Below are positions 34,594 through 42,286 of a DNA stretch of 64,000 nt, piece by piece; positions within the stretch are counted from its first letter, which is position 1; every line of letters starts with the position of its first letter. The notes under the pieces were generated by a model. The model did not search any database, was not told where the DNA came from, and saw only the letters and a program-made list of their open reading frames with translations. The DNA is from CAVVEQ01 sp963804865. GTDB taxonomy: Bacteria > Chloroflexota > Anaerolineae > Anaerolineales > Anaerolineaceae. The stretch is from the NCBI GenBank assembly GCA_963804865.1, contig CAWDSH010000042.1, positions 186,001-250,000 on the forward strand, read 5' to 3'. The position numbers and the translations under genes are program-made.

Positions 34594-35305
34594 ATGGCGA
34601 ATGAACTCTTGAGCCAGGAATCACCCATTACGATGTTGGTTATTTTGGCTCACCCGGATGATGAAAGTTTTGCGGTGGGTGGAACCCTGGCAAAATTCGC
34701 AAAGCAAGGCGTGCGGGTCATTCTGATATGTGCGACTCGCGGGGAAGCTGGGATTTCCGGGATGAAACCCGAGGAGGTTGGGAAGATTCGAGAAGGGGAG
34801 CTGCGGGAAGCAGCCAAACACCTGGGGATCGAGGTTTATTTCCTTGGCTATCGGGATGGCGAGCCTTTCGGAAACGGATCAATTCACTCTGCTGGAACAT
34901 GTCAGCTCATGGATGTATCTGACGCAGCCCAAGGTGATCATCACTTTTGGTCCGGATGGGGTTTCAGGACACGCTGATCACGTGACCATTTCCCGTGTTG
35001 TCACCCAGGCATACGATCAATATTATCGCAAGGGAATATTGTTGTATATCAGCCCATCTGAAGCCACGGCTCTGGGATGTGGCGTCACTTCCGTGGCCAC
35101 GGAAGATGAAAACCCTCGGATCAAAATTGATATATCCGAGTATAAATCGAATAAAGTACAGGCAATTCGATGTCATGCCAGCCAGGAACCAGGTTTGAAT
35201 GGGAGTTTGGCACAAGAAGTCGAAAAAATACCTTGCTTCGAGATCTATGTTATTGCTCGTACAATGACCGTGGGGGAGTGGCTCATTGGAATGGTTTATC
35301 GTTGA
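34594..35305 (+). CDS. PIG-L/LmbE-family deacetylase (frameshifted)
   Basis: With one base removed this is a 236-aa PIG-L superfamily zinc deacetylase. The metal site AHPDDESFAVGGTL and the later SGHADHVTISR (HxxH) are both present; CATRGEAGISG and FGPDGVSGHAD are family context. The frame breaks at about 34862-34867, where an extra C changes GELSETDQF into GEPFGNG. Superfamily members include the bacillithiol and mycothiol precursor deacetylases, which would suit an arsenic operon, but the substrate is not shown by sequence. It follows the thioredoxin-like gene at 48 nt and precedes a terminator-like hairpin. Confidence 0.83.
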
Positions 35306-35352
35306 AACAGAAAAAATGTAAAGAAAGAAATCACAAAAAGGGTTAACTTCAG

Positions 35353-35395
35353 AAAACACCATTGGGGAAGAGGCAACGAGTGTTTTTTTATTTTT
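35353..35395 (+). terminator. Terminator-like hairpin after the first ars operon
   Basis: AAAACAC (35353-35359) and GTGTTTT (35380-35386) pair over a 20-nt loop, followed by a run of T to about 35395. It is 48 nt past the PIG-L stop. Confidence 0.55.
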
Positions 35396-35439
35396 GAAAT
35401 GAAAGCCCGGGAAACACCAACTAAATTAGTGACATTTAT

Positions 35440-35491
35440 CATATTCTAAAATCTGAATATGATAGTATAATATATTCGAAACTCTGAATAT
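35440..35491. promoter_or_regulatory. Dual ArsR-type operator with promoter
   Basis: Two copies of ATATTC-N8-GAATAT lie at 35441-35460 and 35472-35491, centres 31 bp apart (about three helical turns). A TATAAT (35466-35471) lies between them; the expected -35 falls inside the first copy and is weak. The second copy would cover the transcription start. The pattern implies cooperative repression of the second operon by its own ArsR. Confidence 0.82.
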
Positions 35492-35510
35492 GTATTTTAC
35501 AGGAATGAAA

Positions 35511-35855
35511 ATGAATATCGAAAAAATCAGTGCCCTGATGCAAGTCATAAGTCCTGAGCCTCGCCTGGCGATCATCATGGAGATTGGTAAGGGTGAGACT
35601 TGTGTTTGCCATCTTGAGTTGGTCCTTGGTTTTCGGCAGGCTTATATCTCCCAGCAATTGATGGCACTCCGCGAGGCAGGTTTGTTGCGCACGCGCCGGG
35701 AAGGAAAATTCGTTCTTTATAGTCTTGAAAAGCCAGAGATTTTAGAGATTGTGCGTCAAGCTGCCCACCTGGTAGGTGTTGACAGCTCTCTACTCAACGC
35801 CACTTCCCTCATGCAGGAACCCTGCGGTTGTGCCCGTTGCGCCATATCCGGGTAA
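35511..35855 (+). CDS. ArsR-family repressor 2
   Basis: The 114-aa winged-helix protein has the metalloid motif GETCVCHLELVL (Cys31, Cys33), as in ArsR, then YISQQLMALREAGLLRTRREG for DNA binding. It adds a C-terminal EPCGCARC with Cys105, Cys107 and Cys110, which could form an extra metal site. ATG 35511 is taken as the start because AGGA precedes it; a Met two codons earlier (35505) is possible. It lies just downstream of two matching palindromes and probably autorepresses the second operon (permease and redox genes). Confidence 0.88.
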   Translation: MNIEKISALMQVISPEPRLAIIMEIGKGETCVCHLELVLGFRQAYISQQLMALREAGLLRTRREGKFVLYSLEKPEILEIVRQAAHLVGVDSSLLNATSLMQEPCGCARCAISG

Positions 35856-35916
35856 AAAAAGCAGACTGAAATTATTTAAGGAAATGCGATTAATTCAAAA
35901 ATCTTGAGGAGTATGA

Positions 35917-37392
35917 ATGGATATTATTGGTTTTCTCTCGAAACTACTTTACGGCGGATTGGGCAACCTGGCGGCCTACTTGGCGGCTCACGTTTTGCTC
36001 TGCCTGGTTCCGGCTTTTTACATCGCTGGCGCGATGACCGCACTGATCCCCAAGGAATCGGTCACCCGCTTCCTGGGGCGGAATACGCCCAAATGGATTT
36101 CTTACCCGGCCGCTGCGCTGGCAGGTTCGGTCCTGGCGGTGTGTTCCTGTACCATTGTTCCTTTGTTTGCCGGTATCTATAAGAAAGGCGCCGGTTTAGG
36201 ACCAGCCATAACGTTTTTATTCTTTGCCCCGGCTGCCAATATCCTCGCGCTGGTCTATACAGGTGGTGTGATTGGCGTCGATCTGGCATTTGCACGCTTA
36301 TTCCTTTCCCTGTCATTTGGTATTGGCATTGGCCTGATCATGGCTCTGATCTTTCGAAAGGATGATGCTGCCCACGATAAGGCCACCGATGAAATGTTCG
36401 CTGGTCAAAGACGGAAAGGCATGCCGCGCGCTGCACTGGCTTTCTTACTCATCCTGGTCGGATTGCTCCTCTTCGGTACGCTCAAAGTGGGCTTGTTGAC
36501 CGATACATATGGACAGGCTACTCTGCCAATATCAGGCATGGATAAATTCCAGGATTTCCTTTACAGCCTCGTCCCATATGATGCCAGTAAAGGGGAAGAG
36601 GGCGTCACTGCCCAGGGGGCCATCCTGATCGGTCTGCTGGTGCTCATTGGACTGACATCCTGGAAGGGGATGGAACAAATCCACGAAAAGTTCACCTCCT
36701 GGACATGGATCGCGATGGGCGTGGTGAGCTTCACTTTGCTGATAGCTTCTCTGGGCATGCGCCCGCATTCCGGAGGCCTGGATATCCTGTTCACCGGTAA
36801 GTTCTTCGGTGTACTGCTGGCGCTGCTTGCTCTTTACTTGCTGGCATGGAAAGGTCTGAGTAAGGATGAATTGAGAGACTGGCTCTGGGAATCCTGGCGG
36901 TTCATCAAGCAGATCTTTCCACTACTGGTCGTGGGTGTATTCACCGTTGGCATTATCCGGGTTTTGATCAAGCCTGAATGGATCGAGACCCTCGCCGGGC
37001 AGAATACCCTGCTGGGGAACCTGGCTGGAGTGATCTTTGGCGTATTCATGTATTTCCCAACACTGGTGGAAGTGCCGATCGCCAACATGTTCCTCAGTCT
37101 TGGGATGCACCGCGGTCCTCTGCTTGCCTACCTGATGGCTGATCCTGAGCTCAGCCTGCAGAGCATCCTGATTGTTTCCACGATCATTGGCAAACTGAAA
37201 TCCTGGGTCTATGTATTCTGGGTCGCGCTTTTCAGCACCCTGGCAGGTCTGATCTATGGTACCTGGGTGGATGGCACCAGTCTGGGACTTGTGGTGCTTT
37301 ATTTGATTTCGTTCTTGGCCATCCTGGCTTTTGTGCTCTGGATGGTCAACCGGCGAAATGTCGCAAAAGCGGCTTTCGCAAAATCATCTTAA
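35917..37392 (+). CDS. DUF318/ArsP-YraQ-type permease
   Basis: The 491-aa permease has about ten membrane helices. The family motif CSCTIVPLFAGIYKKGAGLGPAITFLFFAPAANI follows the second helix; the Cys-Ser-Cys pair lines a membrane path in DUF318 proteins. Members include ArsP (trivalent organoarsenical efflux) and proteins linked to metal efflux. The second half repeats a related set of helices (VGIIRVLIKPEWIETLAGQNTLLGNLAGVIFGVFMYFPTLVEVPIA). It lies between arsR2 and a CxxC redox gene, in an ArsR-controlled operon. Arsenical export is the likely job, but the exact substrate is open. Confidence 0.85.
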   Translation: MDIIGFLSKLLYGGLGNLAAYLAAHVLLCLVPAFYIAGAMTALIPKESVTRFLGRNTPKWISYPAAALAGSVLAVCSCTIVPLFAGIYKKGAGLGPAITFLFFAPAANILALVYTGGVIGVDLAFARLFLSLSFGIGIGLIMALIFRKDDAAHDKATDEMFAGQRRKGMPRAALAFLLILVGLLLFGTLKVGLLTDTYGQATLPISGMDKFQDFLYSLVPYDASKGEEGVTAQGAILIGLLVLIGLTSWKGMEQIHEKFTSWTWIAMGVVSFTLLIASLGMRPHSGGLDILFTGKFFGVLLALLALYLLAWKGLSKDELRDWLWESWRFIKQIFPLLVVGVFTVGIIRVLIKPEWIETLAGQNTLLGNLAGVIFGVFMYFPTLVEVPIANMFLSLGMHRGPLLAYLMADPELSLQSILIVSTIIGKLKSWVYVFWVALFSTLAGLIYGTWVDGTSLGLVVLYLISFLAILAFVLWMVNRRNVAKAAFAKSS

Positions 37393-37408
37393 ATTTTTGG
37401 AGGAAACC

Positions 37409-37660
37409 ATGATTAGTATCAAAGTTTTAGGACCCGGCTGCTCTAACTGCAAGAAGCTGGAGGCAATTGCCCAACAAGCTGTAGATCAATTGGGCATTGA
37501 GGCGGAGGTTACCAAGGTAACCAACTATACGGATATTATGGCGTATGACATCCTGTCCACGCCCGGTCTGGTCATCAACGAGGAAGTCGCTTCTTATGGG
37601 CGTATTCCTTCCGTGGATGAAGTGAGCGGCTGGTTGAAATCCGCCCTTGAAAAAAACTGA
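37409..37660 (+). CDS. Redox-active disulfide protein (thioredoxin-like, TM0996/MTH895 type)
   Basis: The 83-aa protein has GPGCSNCKKLEAIAQQAVDQLG (CxxC at Cys11 and Cys14), and LSTPGLVINEEVASYGRIPSV with the cis-Pro loop. This is the redox-active disulfide protein 2 family, commonly next to DUF318 permeases. ATG 37409 has GGAGG 7 nt upstream. It is 16 nt after the permease gene, so it may reduce cysteines of the permease or of its substrate (inference). Confidence 0.9.
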   Translation: MISIKVLGPGCSNCKKLEAIAQQAVDQLGIEAEVTKVTNYTDIMAYDILSTPGLVINEEVASYGRIPSVDEVSGWLKSALEKN

Positions 37661-37770
37661 ATCATGCTGCGGAACTGAACGCTAAATCCATGCCGTTTTC
37701 ATAAGTGTGGCTATGGATCTGCATTGCGGAATTTTTGTGATGCCGATCACGAGTGGAAAGGATAATAAGG

Positions 37771-38073
37771 ATGACAGGACCAGAATCCCTTAAGGATTTC
37801 CTGGGTATCCCTCGAAAATTGATACCCTGGTTTCCAACCATCGACGATGAAATTTGTACCAATTGCGGTTTGTGCGTTACCGCATGCAAGCATGGTACTT
37901 ATGCGTTCAAGGATGACACGGCGAAAGTGGTAGTTGAAAATCCTTATCACTGTGAAGTGTACTGTGAAAGCTGCCGCTTCCAGTGCCCGGTGGGCGCAAT
38001 CTCCTTCCCGGACCGAAAGGAGATAAAAGCGATCTTTAAAGAGCTGCGTTTGCAGTATCCACCGGCTGCGTGA
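37771..38073 (+). CDS. Two-cluster 4Fe-4S ferredoxin
   Basis: The 100-aa protein has CTNCGLCVTAC (Cys29, 32, 35, 39) and CEVYCESCRFQCP (Cys61, 65, 68, 72), enough for two 4Fe-4S clusters. The spacing in the second group is CxxxCxxCxxxC. ATG 37771 follows an AAGGATAATAAGG stretch; an earlier GTG is less likely. It lies between the CxxC protein and the HdrA-like gene in the second ArsR-controlled operon. It likely feeds electrons to a thiol/disulfide system. Confidence 0.88.
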   Translation: MTGPESLKDFLGIPRKLIPWFPTIDDEICTNCGLCVTACKHGTYAFKDDTAKVVVENPYHCEVYCESCRFQCPVGAISFPDRKEIKAIFKELRLQYPPAA

Positions 38074-38095
38074 AATTCAATCTAAAGGAGTAACC

Positions 38096-38473
38096 ATGTC
38101 AGTAGAAAATAAACCTCGTTTTATCCAGTGCATGTGCCGGGGTGATTGCCCGGGTTTTACCCAGTTGAATGTTTGGAGCCTGCTCAATTATGTCCGCAAT
38201 GAATTGGATGTGGAATACACTATTGTCCACCCGCAGTTATGCGTGGATGATGGCGACAGGTTCTGGCAGGATATTGCCAAGCCCGGTGTGACCTATATCG
38301 TTGGCGGCTGCGATCCTAAAATGCAGCGCAAGATGTATAAAGACGCACTGGCTGCGGTGGGTGCGGATTTTGACAAACAGATTGTTCCGCTTGACTTGCG
38401 AAATATGCCTACTGAAGAGGCTATGAAGAAAGTTACCGAGGTGTTCGAAAATCTTGGCGCATCTAAGACTTGA
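38096..38473 (+). CDS. HdrA-like N-terminal domain protein
   Basis: The 125-aa soluble protein has IQCMCRGDCPGF (Cys12, 14, 18), HPQLCVDDGDRFWQ and VGGCDPKMQRKMYKDAL. This resembles the N-terminal Cys-rich domain of HdrA-type heterodisulfide reductase subunits (CHCG...., C...G, AAC.P..H...F), but without the FAD domain. AAAGGAG lies 6 nt before ATG 38096. It follows the ferredoxin by 22 nt, so the pair could form a small electron-transfer unit. The exact role is unknown. Confidence 0.68.
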   Translation: MSVENKPRFIQCMCRGDCPGFTQLNVWSLLNYVRNELDVEYTIVHPQLCVDDGDRFWQDIAKPGVTYIVGGCDPKMQRKMYKDALAAVGADFDKQIVPLDLRNMPTEEAMKKVTEVFENLGASKT

Positions 38474-38485
38474 TCATAAAACTTG

Positions 38486-38525
38486 GCTGGATATCGGCTA
38501 TTTACCGGTATCCAGCTTTATTATT
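38486..38525 (+). terminator. Terminator of the second ars operon
   Basis: A 12-bp stem GCTGGATATCGG / CCGGTATCCAGC with one wobble and a 7-nt loop, followed by TTTATTATTTT, 12 nt after the HdrA-like stop. Confidence 0.88.
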
Positions 38526-38633
38526 TTATGGCATTTTGTTATATCCATTAATGACTAATTGGGGATCGACAAGTACTCTATTGAAGCGGATCCTGATATT
38601 ATCATTATCACTCGATAAGTCGCTATTGAATAT

Positions 38634-38900
38634 ATGAAAACAATAAGCGTAAAAATCTTGAGTTATCGCTCGCCACAGCGATATGCTATCAGGCGGACCG
38701 TTGATTCTGCTTTTCAAATGCTCCTTAAGACTCATCCGGAAGTAAACATTGATTTTCATGAAGTCAATGAGGTGTCTGAAATATTAAAAATCACCCCTGT
38801 TCTAATATTACCCAGCCTGGTGGTTGAAAACGAATTAGTATGTAACGGACGCTTCCCCAAGAAAGAAGAAGTTCTAAAGTGGTTGGAAGCAGCAATGTGA
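38634..38900 (+). CDS. Thioredoxin-fold protein lacking CxxC
   Basis: The 88-aa protein follows the fold of the redox-active disulfide proteins: VKILSYRSPQRYAIRRTVDSAF, and VLILPSLVVENELVCNGRFPKKEEVLKWL with the cis-Pro loop. The CxxC position reads YRSPQR, so the redox pair is missing; only one Cys remains (VCNGRFP). It lies beyond the operon terminator, with a possible weak promoter (TTGAAG at 38581, 16 bp to CATTAT) and no clear ribosome site. It may be a decayed or non-redox paralogue of the 37409 gene product. Confidence 0.6.
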   Translation: MKTISVKILSYRSPQRYAIRRTVDSAFQMLLKTHPEVNIDFHEVNEVSEILKITPVLILPSLVVENELVCNGRFPKKEEVLKWLEAAM

Positions 38901-39392
38901 CCAGGCAACTATTCCCATCTTTTCAAACCTGCATCTAAAAATATCTTACTTTAAAGTGAGCCATCCATTGAAGGGGAGTCGGTTGTAGATCGGTTCGCAG
39001 TCTTTGTATTCTCTATTCATGATTTTTGTAATCATAAAGGGTTCGGGAGTGGAAAGAGGTGATTCAGATTTACCCTCACTTGACAAAATAGAAAAAATGT
39101 TCTATAATATATTTCCTTTCTCTCTGCACCTTAACATCCATATCACCCAAGCCGCTGCCCGTATATCGCCAACATTAAGATTGATTTCAATAGGATCAAT
39201 TCTTAATATACCTCTGGTAAGATACTTATATGTAGGAAATTCCGAGTGAAACATTGAATGAATTGTTTTATATTTTTTTGAGGATCAATTCAATTCCAAT
39301 GAGTTTCTTTAGGTTTATTACTTCCGGTATTCACCCCCTCTGCTCCACCTGTCGTATAATTTAAAGGTTCATCCAACATTTCCGGAGGTCCC
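38901..39392. other. 492-bp gap with no convincing gene
   Basis: The gap is AT-rich. It holds one perfect promoter (39080-39108), an imperfect hairpin at about 39176-39207 (TTAAGATTGAT / ATCAA-T-TCTTAA), and GGAGGT just before hutU. A possible 81-aa reading (39004-39249) lacks a ribosome site and recognisable composition, so it is not called a gene. Confidence 0.5.
39080..39108 (+). promoter_or_regulatory. Perfect consensus promoter without a nearby gene
   Basis: TTGACA (39080-39085), a 17-bp spacer and TATAAT (39103-39108). The next gene, hutU, begins 285 nt downstream, so it drives either a long hutU leader or a small RNA. Confidence 0.75.
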
Positions 39393-41052
39393 ATGTCCCC
39401 AGCCCGCACCGTCCGCGCGCCGCGCGGCACCACGCTCACCTGCAAGAACTGGCAGATCGAAGCCCCCTACCGCATGATCCAGAACAACCTCGATCCCGAG
39501 GTCGCCGAGCGCCCCCAGGACCTGGTGGTCTACGGCGGGCGCGGGCAGGCTGCCCGCTCCTGGGAAGCCTTCGATGCCATCCTTGATTCGCTCAAGAACC
39601 TCGAGCCGGATGAGACCCTCCTGGTTCAGTCCGGCAAGCCGGTGGCGGTCTTTAAATCGCACACCGACGCGCCCCGCGTGCTGATCGCCAACTCCAACCT
39701 GGTGCCGCACTGGGCGACGCAGGAGCATTTCGACAAACTCGCCGCGCAGGGGCTGATCATGTACGGGCAAATGACCGCCGGTTCGTGGATCTACATCGGC
39801 ACCCAGGGCATCCTGCAGGGCACCTACGAGACGCTGGCAGCGCTGGCGAAGCTGAAAGGCTGGCCTTCGCTCAAGGGCAAGTTCGTGCTCACCGCCGGGC
39901 TGGGTGGAATGGGCGGCGCGCAGCCCCTGGCGATCACCATGAACGAGGGCGTGGGTCTCATCGTCGAGGTGGACCCGGCGCGCGCCCGCCGCCGCAAGGA
40001 GATCGGCTACGTGGACGTGGTGGTCGATTCGCTCGAAGAAGCCATGACGCTCGTCGAGGAAGCCAAGAACAGGGGCGAGCCGAAATCGATCGGGCTGGTG
40101 GGCAACGCTGCCCAGATCTACCCCGAGCTGGTGCTGCGCGGCGTGATCCCCGACGTGGTCACCGACCAGACCCCCGCGCACGATATTTCAATGTATGTGC
40201 CGCAGGGCTTGTCCGTGGAACAGGCGGACGCGCTGCGCAAGTCCGATCCCGCGGATTACGCCAAACGCAGCGTGGCATCCATGGTCGCGCACGTCAAAGC
40301 CATGCTGGAATTCAAGAAGCAGGGCGCCGAGGTCTTCGATTACGGCAACAACCTGCGCCAGCGCGCCTACGATGGCGGTGTTTCCGACGCTTTCGAATTC
40401 CCGGGCTTCGTGCCCGCCTATATCCGCCCGCTCTTCTGCGAGGGCAAGGGTCCCTTCCGCTGGGTTGCTCTATCCGGCGATCCCGAGGATATCTACCGCA
40501 CGGATGAAGCCGTGGCGGCGCTCTTCCCCGAAGACGACCACCTGCAGCGCTGGCTGAAGATGGCGCGCGAGAAGGTGCCCTTCCAGGGGCTGCCCTCGCG
40601 CATCTGCTGGCTGGGTTACGGCGAACGCGCCAGGGCTGGCTTGAAATTCAACCAGATGGTCGCTGAAGGCACGCTCAAAGCGCCCATCGTCATCGGTCGC
40701 GACCACCTCGATTCCGGCTCGGTCGCCAGTCCCCAACCGCGAGACCGAGGGCATGCGCGACGGCACCGACGCGGTCAGCGATTGGCCGATCCTCAACGCG
40801 CTGATCAACACCGCCAACGGCGCCACCTGGGTCTCCTTCCATCACGGCGGGGGTGTGGGCATCGGTTACTCGCAGCACGCCGGCATGGTCATCGTCGCCG
40901 ATGGCACCCCCGAGGCTGCCAAACGCCTGGAGCGCGTGCTCACCTCCGACCCCGGCATGGGCGTGGTGCGTCATGCCGACGCGGGTTATCCCGAGGCGAT
41001 CGCCGCGGCGAAAAAGATGGGGGTGAAGATCCCCATGCTGAAGGGAGATTGA
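39393..41052 (+). CDS. hutU: Urocanase (frameshifted)
   Basis: Urocanate hydratase converts urocanate to imidazolonepropionate in histidine breakdown, using tightly bound NAD. The 1660-nt span minus one base gives 552 aa, the family length. Motifs include VYGGRGQAARSWEAFDAI, MTAGSWIYIGTQGILQGTYET and LTAGLGGMGGAQPLA (NAD site). LPSRICWLGYGERARAG holds the conserved Cys, and SFHHGGGVGIGYSQHAGMVIVADGT follows. A C-run at 40731-40734 is one base too long; VASPNRETEGMRDG becomes VASPQPRDRG. GGAGGT precedes ATG 39393. No hutH, hutI or hutG is nearby. Base composition is much more GC-rich than the DNA upstream. Confidence 0.95.
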
Positions 41053-41053
41053 C

Positions 41054-41416
41054 TTGCGCCAGACGCGTATCTTCTGGTTCGTTACCTGCATTTTCGCCGG
41101 TTTCATCGGCGGTTTGATCTACGGTTGGTTCATCAATCCCACCCTGCCGCAGGAAACCTCCCTGCCCGAGTTGCGCGCCGATTTCAAGACCGATTACGTG
41201 CTGATGACCGCCGAGATCTTCCGCGCTGAGGGCAATCCCGCCAACGCCGCCGTGCGCCTGCTGCAGCTCGACCCGGCTGACCCGCTGCTCCCGGTGCAGG
41301 AGGCCATCCTCACCGCGCAGGAGCGCGGCTACAACGGCACCGATATCACCCTGCTGGCGGACCTGGCATCCGCCATGCTTGCCTGGCAGTCGCAGCCCTC
41401 GGAGGAAACGAAATGA
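41054..41416 (+). CDS. Membrane-anchored protein, paralogue of the next gene
   Basis: The 120-aa product has one N-terminal helix (about residues 6-26, FWFVTCIFAGFIGGLIYGWF), then a soluble domain starting INPTLPQETSLPELRADFKTDYV. The domain is helical and Ala/Leu-rich. It begins at TTG 41054 with AAGGGAG 6-7 nt upstream, overlapping the end of hutU. Its topology and the PxLR...Y..M.A..Y..G pattern match the next gene, so the two are tandem paralogues. The function is unknown. Confidence 0.7.
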   Translation: MRQTRIFWFVTCIFAGFIGGLIYGWFINPTLPQETSLPELRADFKTDYVLMTAEIFRAEGNPANAAVRLLQLDPADPLLPVQEAILTAQERGYNGTDITLLADLASAMLAWQSQPSEETK

Positions 41417-42267
41417 GCAAGCGTTTCCCCTGGTACCTGGTCACCGGGCTGATCCTTGGGCTGATCCTGGCGCTGGTCTACACCTGGATCATTGCCCCGA
41501 TGCGCTACACGGACGTGGCGCCTTCCAGCTTGAGGCTCGCCGAGCGCGATCGCTATCGCGCGATGATCGCCATGTCCTACGCCGCCAACGGTGACCTGGG
41601 GCGCGCGCTCGCCCGTCTGGAGATGCTGGGCGATACCGTGCCCGCTGCGTCACTGGCGGAACAGGCGCAGCGTTACCAGGTGGCGGGTGAGTCCTATGAT
41701 GAGGTGAAGGCCATCGCGCAGCTTTCCTCGGCGATATCCGCGCAGGGCGAGAACTTCCTGATGACCGCCGTGGCTGCCACGATGACCGCCGATGTCCCCG
41801 GTTACCGCGAGACGATGACCGCCACCTACGCGATCAACGCCAAAACCGCCACCGAGATCGCTGCCAACAAGCCTTCGCCGACCCCGCTGCGCACCTTCAC
41901 GCCGCGCGCCAGCGGCACACCCGAGCCCACCCTGGGTGCGCCCTTCACGCTGCAGGAAAAGGAGCAGGTTTGCGATCCAACCGAGGAGCTCGTGCTGCGC
42001 GTGCTGGTGCGGGACGCTTCCGGGAAGGAAGTGCCGGGCGTGCGCATCACCGTCACCTGGGCGGACGGGCAGGACACGTTCTATACCGGGCTCTTCCCGC
42101 ATATCGGGGCAGGATACGCCGATTTCGATATGACCGCCGATACGGTCTACGCCGTGCAGGTGGGCGAGGGCGGCGAAGTCATCCCGGATGTCAGCGCGCC
42201 GCGCTGCGCCTACCCGGACGGCACCGAGTACTGGGGCGGCTGGCGTCTCTTTATCCACCAGCCCTGA
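41413..42267 (+). CDS. Membrane-anchored protein with extracytoplasmic beta domain
   Basis: The 284-aa product has a single N-terminal helix (VTGLILGLILALVYTWII), then a helical domain (SLRLAERDRYRAMIAMSYAANGDLGRALARLEML) shared with the gene upstream. A Thr/Pro-rich linker (PSPTPLRTFTPRASGTPEPT) leads to a beta-type domain of about 100 residues (VLRVLVRDASGKEVPGVRITVTWADG). The C-terminal domain looks like an Ig or carboxypeptidase-regulatory fold. It overlaps the upstream gene by ATGA and is probably in the hutU transcript. No partner is known. Confidence 0.7.
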   Translation: MSKRFPWYLVTGLILGLILALVYTWIIAPMRYTDVAPSSLRLAERDRYRAMIAMSYAANGDLGRALARLEMLGDTVPAASLAEQAQRYQVAGESYDEVKAIAQLSSAISAQGENFLMTAVAATMTADVPGYRETMTATYAINAKTATEIAANKPSPTPLRTFTPRASGTPEPTLGAPFTLQEKEQVCDPTEELVLRVLVRDASGKEVPGVRITVTWADGQDTFYTGLFPHIGAGYADFDMTADTVYAVQVGEGGEVIPDVSAPRCAYPDGTEYWGGWRLFIHQP

Positions 42268-42286
42268 TAATCCAGCCTGTTTAAAT

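Noticed and set aside
38940..39000. tRNA-like GGTTCG stretch
   Set aside because: No acceptor or anticodon stem could be formed around it; no tRNA gene was found anywhere in the window.
39004..39249. 81-codon frame in the gap before hutU
   Set aside because: Weak start, no ribosome site, no family, and it spans a promoter at 39080-39108.
39369..40181. 270-codon open frame opposite hutU
   Set aside because: It lies wholly over conserved urocanase motifs in high-GC DNA and shows no recognisable protein features.
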